Assembly (NCBI GenBank): GCA_002077065.1
Contig: NAJO01000037.1
Location: 62,001-126,000 of the forward strand
Reading direction: 5' to 3'
Length of the DNA stretch: 64,000 bases
Source: Cryoendolithus antarcticus
Lineage: Eukaryota > Ascomycota > Dothideomycetes > Cladosporiales > Cladosporiaceae
Shown here piece after piece: positions 1 to 11,100 of the stretch. Within the stretch, counting starts at the first letter, position 1; every line of letters begins with the position of its first letter. Position numbers and translations under genes: made by a program. Under the pieces are notes generated by a model. The model ran no database searches. It had not been told where the DNA came from and was given only the letters and a program-made list of their open reading frames with translations.

Positions 1-1908
1 GCCTAGGCGAGATGTGATGCTCCGTTCTGTCCATTGACTCGCGTTCCTTGCGTGCGTGGCCAGATTGGCCTCCCTCGGACGAGGGGTGGGTGGTCCGCTC
101 AAGGAGATCTTGCTTGCGCTCAGCAGCTGCGCGTTATGTACGTAGAAGTTCTTCGCCCACACTGGGAATATGCTGCTTCCATGACTCCATCGCTCGCTCT
201 CGGTTGTGCTGATCCTGCTATTTTGCCGCGAGTGACTCCCAGATGGCGTACTATTACTGCGTTGCCGTATGGAGTATCCTGATCGCTTCTCCCGCAATGG
301 TGGCCGCGTGAGCTCGCCGATCGTATCGACATTCTCGTCGCTCTCATTCGGCATAGGCGGCATGGGTGGGAGTGGTCCGTCATATCGTCTCGTCCCTTCC
401 TGCTCGTCGGACGTTCGTCCCCGGAACAGCGGCTCAGGCTTCGCGCTCTCGGCACGGAACAGGCCCATGGTCATGTCTCCCATCTCCTCCTCACTCCCAG
501 TATTGCGCCGCACCGGTGACTCCGATGAAGGCGACGTCAAAGGCGCGCTACCTCTACGATAGCTAGATAGAGGTATGCTGCTTGCATCATCGCCTGTCAA
601 AACGCCACTGCCCAGAGAGAAGTGACTTAGCTGCCGCGAATTAGTGCGGTCACTTTCGCTTGCAATCGTGCTGAGGTGGCTTCGAAGCGGCTGCCGTGGC
701 CACGGCAAAGGGTCGAAGTCATCGTACATCGAGTCTGGCTCTCGGCTAGAGAGCGAGCCTCGAATATGACGAAGCCGCTTCTTCGGGACTTGGAGCGGCG
801 GGAGTGTGTCCGCTGATGAGGAGCGCTGATGCGACGCCCAAGATGCGTTAGTCGTGCCACTCCTACCAGTGTCTGGACGAAAATTGGATGGTGTCTCGTG
901 ACGCGAGAGAATGGACTCGAACGAGGTCACACTTCGTATCACTTGAGTCCTTGTCAGTGGTCGAGAAGCATCTACGTAGACTACAACATTCGGGGAGGAT
1001 TGCTGCGCGGATGCAAGACTTGGCTGCGCGGTTGGTGTGCTGTTCGGCGACTCGCTTGGTGTCTGCGCAGGCGTAATGCGGCTGGCTCGTTGCGGTCTGA
1101 CGATGGCACTCGGCGAGTAAGTGCTAAGGTGTTGTTCTGGCGGAGAATAGACTTCAATGTTTGGCGACGAGGGATTCGGTGGAGTATGCGGCCTTGGTAA
1201 CTTTGACGGCGATGATTGCAACTCGTGGCGAAGGTGCCAATGAGGAGTACTTGGTGAGGATGACTGGACGGCACGGACGGTGCTGCGCTCTGGTGAGACC
1301 TCCTCTAGTGTCTCGAGTGCCTGATGTGGACCCTGCGGCGATGACCCCACGTCTTCGTCGACGAAAGACTCGCTTGGGTCGCGCTCGTACGGAGTCGGCG
1401 TGCCTCGCAGGGTAGTACCTTGACTGAAACGCTCTGCCCTACTGCTATCGCTCCCAGTGAATGAGGTATCGCCCACTTCGGTGCCTTGAAGCGTGGAAGA
1501 AGCGGAGAACTTCGAGCTTGTACTGCGACGATGCCATGCAGTCTTCGGCAGGACTTGCGTGTAGGTAGGTGGCGATAGCAGCACATTGGGTGGGAGGTCC
1601 AGCTTGCGAGCCGGATTAATGTTCGACTGTGCATCTGAAACGCGCGAATCTGCGGGAAAGCCTGGTTCTGAGGCGCTAGTGGGCTTCACATCCGCAGACA
1701 GGGATTCGAGAGACTGCTGCGCCTCACGAACATCTGCCGTGGGCAGCCTATCGCCTGATAACGCATTCCTGGCATTGTCGTTCTCGTCGGAGCTGACTTT
1801 GTGTATGGATGATGCTGGTGACGGACTGCCCTTCACTAAACGGACCGTCCGCTTAGATTTGGAGCTTCGCTTACGTAACAGGCCTTTCGCAGCAGATAAG
1901 GGTAGGCG
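1..1908 (-). CDS. Ser/Pro-rich conserved fungal protein, 3' end off window, 5' exon unresolved
   Basis: The minus strand is open without a stop from 1908 to the left edge, about 636 codons. The translation is rich in Ser, Pro, Thr and Arg, with low-complexity stretches, and begins with a basic segment (LLRKRSSKSKRTVRLVKG). Near the left edge come conserved-looking stretches, SSIFPVWAKNFY and WTERSITSRLG, resembling a fungal family usually annotated only as serine-rich or morphogenesis-related protein; that resemblance is from memory. The first in-frame Met lies far inside (about 732), and an in-frame stop is at 1909-1911, so the true start must be in an upstream exon. A CTGAC branch-like site near 1911 followed by AAG near 1890 suggests a 3' splice site there. 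A perfect GTAAGT donor directly after an ATG lies near 2408, but a join would need an unusually long intron. The protein is probably regulatory and largely disordered; function unknown. Confidence 0.7.
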
Positions 1909-2726
1909 TCAGATCGCTCAAGGCATCGTACAGCCGTATCTCGAAGCTCCAGGTACGGTGCTTCCCAAGGCGTGCGCGCCTGCTCGGGCACTCGGTGGTG
2001 CGTTCTGTTCGCCAGCAGCTGTTGGAATCCGTCTTGGAGTCGGATTGTCTCAGGAGTCGCTGCTCATGCGTAATGCAGGGAGTGATGAGATCTGTACCGG
2101 GATCGCGAGAATAGAGGCTTGCATAAGGCCCTGCAGAGGCGGTGGAGGAAGACGCGTAGGAAAGGGTTGTGACTTATCATCTGTCGACTTTGGATCCAAG
2201 TCTCACTGCCGACGAAGAGCGCAAGACGATATGTGTGCAACGGCGTGGACCGGGTTTGCGTGGCAATGACCGTTGCGGCAGCCATCGACGCCATCGGTTG
2301 CCTCTGCGCGAGCACTCGGATCGATTGGTGCGCGTCTGTGCAATGGTTTCTGCAGGGGTTCTGCGCGCGAGCTTCGAAGTCGGAGATTAACCTGCGAGCA
2401 CTTACCATCCACTAGGTACGCGTTCGTGACGCGCTAAAGGCTCGGCAATTTCGCGCGCGTTTGCTCACTGGCGCTCTGCGTAGCCAGTGAGATTGCAATG
2501 TAACAGTCGTCATCGCAGCAAAAGCGTCTTGAACGAAGTATGCAAAGGGTCAGAGTGTAGTATCTGGCGATCATTGGTAAGGAGTGAAGTCGGAAGTTGC
2601 CTGATCGTGCATTCCTTGCATGAACGCGCGAGGAAAGCGCGACCTGACGATGTAAACTTTCATTTGTGCTTCAACGTCACCTCTTTCGTCAGCCTTCGAA
2701 GAACAAACCGGTAGTGGTCTCACATC
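1909..2726. other. Divergent upstream region between the Ser-rich gene and RCE1
   Basis: This 0.8-kb stretch should contain the first exon or exons and promoter of the minus-strand Ser-rich gene and the promoter of RCE1. I could not fix the exon boundaries. Short ORFs are present on both strands, and none resembles a known family. Confidence 0.4.
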
Positions 2727-3938
2727 ATGTCGCCGCTACCGACTGATCTCTACGACAGAAGTTCGAAGCTCTTCGCGAAGCTGAAAGGCTACTACACCCA
2801 CGGAGCCGGTCAGCGTTCTGCTAGAAGTGATGATTGTCTACGCTGACTGACACCAGAGCTACCACCACTCATATCACAGCGAACAGCATTCGTGTGTGCA
2901 GTACTGTACACAATCCTTTTCGTTGCGCCATACTATCTGTCGCCGAAACTTCGCTCTACGGCTGCTAACTCACGAGATGCTCCTTCCGTCATTCAAGCAC
3001 GCACACGAGCAGCTGGCCTCACTTGCTTAGCGTCCACAGTGATCACGGTCTATCTACTAGCGATTCACGGTCATGCAACACCACACGATGCGCTTCGCCT
3101 CCTTGGGCTCTGGCCGGTGCAGGCAACCGACATCGCCAAAGTGATTGGCCTAGTCATGATTTTATTTGTTGGCCCGCTGTACGCTAGCCTCGTAGTTGAG
3201 AGCGGATGGCGGCAGCTCACATTTCGAGAAGCCAAAGATACGCTCTTCGACTCATGGACCGGCTATCGCAACTTGGTTGTTGCTCCGGCATCAGAGGAGA
3301 TCGTTTTTCGCTCACTGGTGATTCCACTCTTCATACTCGCCAAAATGCCACCGAAGCAGATCGTCTTCCTGACGCCTCTAATCTTCGGGCTGGCACACGT
3401 CCATCACATGGCGGACTTCTGCCGCACACACACTCCTGCTGGTCGTACACTGCCTACCATGGGTGTCTTCCTTCAAGCACTGTTGCGGGCAGCCTTTCAG
3501 TTCTGCTACACTAGCTTGTTCGGCTTCTTCACAGCGTTCGCATTCCTGCGGACCGGCAATCTGTATGCCATCATACTCGCGCACAGCTTCTGCAATTTCA
3601 TGGGCTTCCCTCAGCTGTGGGGTAGACTCGAGAGTGTAGACGAGGGTTATACTCACGTTGCCCCAAACGTCACGCAAGGAAAGCGAGACGAAGGGGTGGG
3701 TCATGCTCAATGGGACGAGAGTCCAGCTGGTGGCGTCAAAGTGGGCAATAGCCTGATGCAGCCAGAAGACGAGAGAAGTGAGCGTGCGAGAACAGCGACA
3801 GCGGTGGTCTCGACGAGGCTCGGGCTTGGCTGGACCGTGGTATACTATGTGCTGATCTTGGCTGGGGCGTACGGCTTCTACAGGCTGCTGTTCCCACTGA
3901 CGGAGAGCCGGAATGCCCTTGTGGTGTTTAGCAGATAG
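2727..3938 (+). CDS. RCE1: CAAX prenyl protease 2 (Rce1 type II), 387 aa
   Basis: An ER-membrane endoprotease that removes the last three residues from prenylated CAAX proteins such as Ras and Rho GTPases. I read two exons, 2727-2808 and 2857-3938. The 48-nt intron has a weak GTCAGC donor but a good GCTGAC branch site and CAG acceptor, and the join keeps frame. The membrane-embedded CPBP motifs are all visible: SEEIVFRS (catalytic Glu about 174, with Glu175 and Arg179), FGLAHVHH (His about 208) and HSFCNFMG (His about 270, Asn about 274), spread over several hydrophobic segments. The DAPSVIQAR stretch after the first membrane segment is typical of fungal Rce1. A hydrophilic insertion of about 75 residues (coding 3630-3830) precedes the last membrane helix. 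Family assignment is firm; the short first exon is inferred. Confidence 0.9.
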
Positions 3939-4095
3939 CAAACGGATCGGCTTGATCAGCATTCTGCTCCATCTTATTGATTTGATGCGTCATTGATCGT
4001 ACAAAGACCGCGCCTTGCCACAGAGCAAGGCCGCTATCGTACACGTGTTATCTATGGTACTGCGACGTGATCGTACACTCGTTCGTGAGTCGCTA

Positions 4096-4977
4096 TCATG
4101 CAGCCAGACGGCTTTGCAAGTCCTCCCATGCCTCCGCGGGCAGACTGCCTTGGACGACATTGACTGCTATTGCCTGGACGCTTGACTCCTTCTCCCGCAG
4201 GTCATCGATGAAAGTAGCCAAGTCGCCCGCATGATTCTCACTCTCTAGTGACACCACAGTATCTTCCTTGGGTTCCCAGATAATGTCCTCTTTTGCTATC
4301 TCCAGCTCAAGCTCCTTCGCAACAGCTTCGCCCATTGCCTTGGTATGCTCAGGTTCAGCCCACATCAGTATGCTTCCATCCTGCAACTCATCGACATCGG
4401 TTGCTCCTGCCCCAAGAGCGACCTCTAGTGCATCTACCGAGCTCACGCCCTCCTTCGCCTCGAACACCACCCTTCCCTTTCGTTCGAAGAGATAGCTGCA
4501 GGGACTCGTGGATCCTCCACTAGACTTGATGGCTAACCTCACCTCCGCGAGTGTTCTCAACTTGCTGTCTGTTTCGCACTCCACAATGACACCCACATTT
4601 CCCTTCAGCACCCCTTCTACGGTCAGGCTCTCCAGCGCCGCGCCTGTCACGCTTCTGCCCTGACCTCGAGCAATGGCAGCCTCGATGCTTGTTTTCGCGA
4701 AGCCCTCACGCTTTGCCTTGGTGATGAGATCTGCTAGACGGGTGTTCAAGGTAGGGTCAGGTCCGTGTAGTTTGGAGCTGAGCGCCAGCTCTTGTGCGAA
4801 GACCGATCGTTGTCGATGTTTGGCTGCGTCGACTTTGCCTTTGTCGTGTTTGATCTTCGACCAGCGATTGTGGCCAGAGCAGAGGATCGGAGTGGTGACG
4901 AAGCTGCGGGCGTTCCGAGATGGTGAGATCGTGGGCAAGAGCCGGCGAAGATCAGACAAGCCTCTGCTGGGAGCCAT
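4096..4977 (-). CDS. TACO1/YebC-family mitochondrial translation activator, 293 aa
   Basis: A single-exon gene with an ATG at 4977. The first 30 or so residues are Arg/Ser-rich, without acidic residues after the first dozen, as expected of a mitochondrial targeting sequence. They are followed by the diagnostic YebC/TACO1 start of the mature domain, GHNRWSKIKHDKGKVDAAK. Length and the three-domain layout match the family. Eukaryotic members (human TACO1, yeast Dpc29) act in mitochondria and promote translation of mitochondrially encoded proteins; bacterial YebC relatives help ribosomes on difficult sequences. The gene is divergent from the Laa1 gene, with start codons about 205 bp apart, so the two probably share a promoter region. 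It converges on RCE1 on its other side. Confidence 0.92.
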   Translation of the reverse strand: MAPSRGLSDLRRLLPTISPSRNARSFVTTPILCSGHNRWSKIKHDKGKVDAAKHRQRSVFAQELALSSKLHGPDPTLNTRLADLITKAKREGFAKTSIEAAIARGQGRSVTGAALESLTVEGVLKGNVGVIVECETDSKLRTLAEVRLAIKSSGGSTSPCSYLFERKGRVVFEAKEGVSSVDALEVALGAGATDVDELQDGSILMWAEPEHTKAMGEAVAKELELEIAKEDIIWEPKEDTVVSLESENHAGDLATFIDDLREKESSVQAIAVNVVQGSLPAEAWEDLQSRLAA

Positions 4978-5182
4978 TGTCGAGTATTATTGGGGATGGA
5001 GGCGTGGTAGAGATCGATATGTGTTGTAGCTCACATGCAATGCTGACTGATGATCCCTGCAATGACCGAGATGTAATTCCACGTCGCGTAAACTTTGGTG
5101 TTGACAGCTACACCACCTAAGATCTTGAAGAACACATGACGGATTGGGGAGGAGACGGACAGGACGCTGGTGGATTGAGAGT

Positions 5183-8100
5183 ATGGCCGAACCAGAAGCA
5201 GCGCCAGAAGCGCCTGCGACTATTGCCCCAGCGCCTTCGGGTCTCCCTCAGATCAAGTCGGATTGGGAATTGGACGTGACAAGACTACACTCGCTCCCGT
5301 CTGAGCAGCAAGAGCTGTACCTGCTATCGTTCACTGCTGGTCTCGCAACCCATGTCGAAAATTTCAGCGCAGATGGCGCAACGGCAGAGCAGACCGCGCT
5401 CAAGAAGGAGCTTTTCCAGGTTATCAATCTGTCATCACCGCCGCCGACCAGGGTGATCAGGAACAACGTAGGGAGATGCTTCTCCGCAATCCTCACGAAA
5501 GGCAGCAGGAAGATCCTGTACGAGTCGATTCATGATTGCGTGGACATTCTCAACGCGCCTGTGAAGGATAAGGACCTTCGCGGAAAGCATGCGGCCACGC
5601 ATTGCTTGGGGGCTGTATTCGAAGCTGCGGGCGACAGTGCGATGAGCTTGTCGCCACTGGCGTGCACCGCATTGTTGAAGCAACTCAAGCCTGCTGCCAA
5701 TGATGCAGGCTATCGGAGTGCAATCTATCGTGCATTGGGCAAAGTAGTCAAAGGCATCGTTGCTGCAATCGACGAGGAGCTGGGGCGCAATACCTGGAAG
5801 CTGGCGAGGACCGCCGTTGCTGGAGACAAGTCGTTTCTCGTCCAGGCGTCTGCTTGCAAGTGCCTCGAGCACCTCATAAACCACACGACCTACTTCGACA
5901 ACTCGAACGACTTTGAGAAGCTACAGACCGCGCTATGGAAGGCTATGGAAAGTACTTCGATCGCCTTGCGGCGTGCGGCCGTGTCGTGTCTATCAGCGGT
6001 GTTGGTCAAAGCGCACTCCGAGTCGCCCAACAAGGAGGCAATCCCGCGCATCAAGAAGCCCAAAAAAGCGAAGAAGAAGACACCCGGCGAAGAGGCAGAC
6101 GAAGAGATCGAGCGCACATCATCACCTATTCCCGAGAAGCCAGCGACTTCGCTCTCGCTGAGTCTCGCCGAAATCATGAGGACCCTCTCCATGCAGTACA
6201 TGCGGTCCACCACAACCCACCGAGCGCGCGGTGCTGTCATCAACACATACATCAGGATCTTCCGGGGTCTTGGTGAGAGCGTGGTTGAACAGCACTACGG
6301 CGAGATTGCCAGACATCTTTTCGTAGACGTTCTCAGTCATCCCGGACTCACCTTCAGCAAATATCGACAACTTGCAAGCCGCAAGTACGTTCGCGTTATT
6401 CTTGAGCAAGTCATTGGACGTATGCTAGGCGAAACGGCACAGCTGAATGCATGCCGATTTCTGCTGAACGAGATCATCAAGGACTACCCTCAGGCAATCA
6501 AGGAGCGTGCAGAACCTACTAAGCAGACCCTGACAGCTGCTGTGAGCGCACTGACTTCCCTCATTCAATGTCTCGATGCTGGGGCCGGTACAATCGCGGA
6601 GCTGTGCCGGGAAGGACTGTTGCAGGTTCTACAGCATCCCAGCTTTGTGGTGCAGATACACGCTGCGAGAGCGCTGAAGGCACTCGTACTCGCAGTGCCG
6701 CAGCAGCTGCTACCTTCTGTAACCATCTGCATGAACAGTGTCAGTCGCGAGCTGAACTTACTGAACACGCAGCGACAGAGTCCAAAGCGATGCATAGGCT
6801 ACGCGCATGGTTTGTCGGCGGTGCTCAGCGCTTCGAGTCGACACCCGCTGTATGGTTCAGTGGACGTGTATGCACGAGTCCTCGACCAAGCGACCAACTT
6901 GCTCAAGAGTAGCAGCAGCTCTGACCTTCGCATCTCGGGCTGCCAGCTACAAGTCGCTTGGGTGATGATTGGCGGTCTCATGTCACTTGGGCCGAACTTC
7001 ATCAAGATCCACCTACCCCAGCTAATGCTACTGTGGAAAAACGCACTCCCAAAGCCACTGCCGAATGAGAGCACAAGCAAGCGCAGCGTGTTCGAACTCA
7101 GCTACCTAGCTCACGTTCGCGAGACCGCGCTCGGATCAATTGAGGCGTTCTTGACTTTCAATCAGCGGCTGCTCACACTCGACACGTCGAGGAGACTGTC
7201 AGCAATGCTGGAGCATACTGTGGCGTTCCTTCAGGGCCTGCCGCAGAAGAAGACTACCGACGACCCCAGCAACAGACTAATGTCTAGCATGCAGCTCCAA
7301 GACTACGAAGTCACAGTACGACGCCGAGTATTTCGCTGCTTTTCTCTATTATTGACCCGGAGCTCGCATGGCGCGATTGAGTCTGCTTCCCACTCTATGA
7401 TGCTACCGTTGGCTGTCGCATCGTTCTCTAGCACCGACTACGCTGCACCGAACTCACTCAGTGCATCTATCGCCAGCTCATCGGGATCATTCGAGAGCAT
7501 ATGGGAGACGGCTGACAATCACGGCTTTGGCGTAAGCAGTCTCGTTTGCAGGCTCGCTATTTGGGATCCCGCCAGTCGCGATCAGGCTCGACACTGGACA
7601 TCAAGATCAGACGATGAGGCGGTTGTTAACGATGTTAGTGTGACGCCTGTCATTGGCGCCGCAGAGTACGATCCGGCGGCATGCTACATAGATCCTGATG
7701 TCGACAGCGATTCCCTGCCCGTTATCGCAGACACAGAGACGGTCAATGCAGCGATAGCAGTGTTCGGGCTGTCATTGCCGTTGCAAACACCGAAAGTGCA
7801 AGAGAGCGTGCTTGAGCAGGTATCAGCTTCACTTTCCTCATCTAGCTTACAGAAGGACCCCGCCCGAAAGGCTGCAGTCACAGTGAATATCGCACTCGCC
7901 TTGTATCTTGCACTCCGGGTCACGACAGGCGACACTGGAAGCACGAAAGGCAGTCTGCAGAGCGCGCAAGCGGAGAAAGTGTTGCAGGACATCCTGCACG
8001 TTCTGATCAAGGACCCGGACCATAGCGTCCGTCTTCTGGCAGCCGATGCACTAGGACGACTCTGCAGCAGCTCTGGAAGTGCACTCACCACGAATGAGGT

Positions 8101-11100
8101 TACGCAACTCATCGAGATGATTGTCAGCAATCGTGAGCCACATGTGCGAGCCGGCTGCGCACTAGCCTTGGCTTGTATACATACGCGACTGGGCGGCATG
8201 GCTGCAGGCTACCATATGAAGAACATAGTCGGTATTCTGATGTCGCTCGCCGCAGATTCCCACCCACTTGTGCACTTCTGGGCGCTCGAGGCACTGGGAA
8301 GAGTTGCTGAGTCGGCCGGTCTGAACTTCTCGGCTTACGTGACTAGCACGCTGGGTATGTTGAGCCAGCTCTATGTGTCCGACAGTCACAACAGTGAGAA
8401 CGCCACGCTTGCCTCGTCGAACATGTCGCTCGATCTTTCCGTCTCGGCTGCCATTGCGCACGGGGTGGACGCCCTGATCAACGTGCTTGGGCCAGGCCTA
8501 CAGGATATGACGAAAGCCAGAGATATGTTACTTACACTAGTCAGTCTGTTCGATGTCGACACTGACGTTGAAACTCTGCTGGCGAGCTTACGATGCATGG
8601 AACATCTCTCAGTCTACGCGCCCGGTCATCTGCAGACAGATGACTACGTAAGGCGTCTTCAAGGCGACATCGACTCCGACTCGGCCGAGCTCTCACACGC
8701 AGCGGTGAGCGGCATGTTTAGCCTCATGCGACGGGATGCGCCTGAGATCATCCGCATAGCGAAGCCAGGTCTCGAGGAAAGGCTCTGGGAGTATCTGAAT
8801 GCTCAACCAGACACACCAGCAGTTCGCAACATCTTCTTGAACTGGCTGCAGCAGGCCGGCAGTAGCGACCCAACTGAGTGGATTGCACGATGCAATACTG
8901 TCCTGACTAAGTCGAAGTCGCGGGTTGAGCTGCCGAAAACAGCCCTGCCGAAGAACACACCGGCACCAGATGTCGTTGACGAAGAAGTAGCCGGGTTCGC
9001 TGTCAGCGAAGGCGCTGCCAAAGAGGACGATTCTCAGACACCAACCTCGACGCAGGAGCTGATGCGATGGCAAGTCCGACTCTTTGCCATGGAGCTGCTG
9101 TTCACTCTCATTGCCACGATCAGTAAAGAGGCTGCCATTCGTGAGGACACGTCAGGCGAGGCGGCGTTGCAGTATAAGCTGGCTGATATCGTCCGCATCG
9201 CTTTCTCCGCATCGACAGCTCCCGTCGCTTCATTGCGCATTGTCGGTCTTCGCATCGTAGAGCAGATTCTGAAGATGTTTGGACGCACACCAGATCCGGA
9301 CTTCGCCGAAGCTATGCTACTCGAGCAGTACCAGGCACAGATCAGCTCAGCACTGACACCTGCATTTGCGGCAGACTCTTCACCTGAACTCGCCGCCGAA
9401 GCTGTGGACGTATGTGCCACCTTCATCTCTACTGGCATCGTGACTGATATAGAGCGTATGGGCCGCATCTTGAAGCTCTTGGTCTCGGCATTGGAAAGCT
9501 TCTCGAAGGACTCCGAGACTGCGACTATTGGTGACCTCCGTGCACTTAGCTCTAACGCGCAAGTCATGGTCCGTATGGCAGTCTTCTCTGCTTGGGCAGA
9601 GCTCCAGGTGGCTAGTGTTGAGCAGAAGTATCTGGAAGTCGTAGTAAAGCCGCACATAGCTCAGCTAGTGCCGCTTTGGCTGAGCTCACTTCGAGAGTAC
9701 TCCCGACTACGATTTGAGCCGGACATTTCTGCAGCAATTGGTCCCCCGGGCCCCAACGACGATCTTGACAGTGTGTACGCTGCACTGAATCGCCAGACCC
9801 TGCTTGCTTTCTATCAGGACTCGTGGCTCAGTCTGGTCGACGCCATTGCCAGTCTTGTTGACGAAAACTCGGAGTTCGTCTTTGATGCACTGGACAACAA
9901 GGACACAGTGATCAAGGCAGAAGGTACCAACGGAGTCTCGAGGCGGAAGAGTGCTGGTATCAATTACCATGAGGAGCCCGTGGCGTTCTTCTTCGTGCTC
10001 TTCGGCCTTGCTTTCGAATCACTCGCAGTGCGAACCATTGAAGACGACGTCGTAACCTCGCAACGCAACATGGACATCCTGCAAGCGCTCAAGAAGATCT
10101 TGCGGCCTTCCGTGTCTGGCAAGGCGATATACCAAGATGTCGTATTCTCAGAGTGCATGGATCTGCTTGATCGCATAGTGCTCACCGAATGCCTGGGCGT
10201 ACAAGCCATTATCGTCGAGATTGCGAGAAATCTATGCATCACCCATCCGTCTTCGCGTCAAAGTGGTGAGGAGACACAAGTCAACAGTGAAAGTCTGTCA
10301 GATGACATCGAGCAGCTTTTCGAGCTCACACGGATTATTGTCTTGGTCATATCTGGTCTTGTGCCCGGACTCTCCAACAACCCTGTGGCAGTCCGACTAG
10401 AGTCTTCTGATGAAGCAGTCGCACTCGTCCGCACCAGCATGCAGGCTCTGGTGGACGTTTCGGAGGTCTTCCCATCCATCATACGAACTGATCTGCATGC
10501 GACCATTCTCCACATCTTCGTGACGATCTGCGGCACAGGATCGTGTCAAGCGGCTGTCGTGCCGCAGACTTTGCCGATCTTACGCCGCTTCATCGTCAGC
10601 ACAGTCGCAGATGTCCAGCCTGAAACCCACAGTCAGCTTATCAATACCCTGAAGCGATTTCAGCTCATTCTCAGGAACGCACAGAAGCGAGAGACAGAGG
10701 CCAGTCTTGCCTGTGAAAAGAACACTCTACTGGCGTGCACTGTTCTCATTTCCACTGCGCCAGATGTGTTCGTGGACACCAATGCCGCTGTTAACAAGTT
10801 TGTTGAAGATCTGTGCGAGTGTCTGGAAAGTCGCATGACGTCCCGAGTAGCCGCAGGCTGCATACGTACCCTGCTCATGGCGAATATAGCACCTCGTTAC
10901 TTCTTGACGCACGCGCTGGCGTTCCTGTCCGCGCCTCCCGAGATTGAGGGACTAGACGAGAGCCGTACGCTGGTGGCACAGACATTGACGGCATACAATC
11001 CGCGCATACCTGCAGAGGGTAGACTGCCGGCACTGGTCATGGTTCTGTCGGCGCTATTGCAAAGAGTAGAGCAAGGTGGGCCCACTCTACATCAAGAGAC

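Noticed and set aside
1586..2269. A 227-codon plus-strand ORF
   Set aside because: It overlaps the minus-strand Ser/Pro-rich frame, begins with a GTG or other weak context, is rich in Cys/Arg/Gly in an unnatural way, and resembles nothing.
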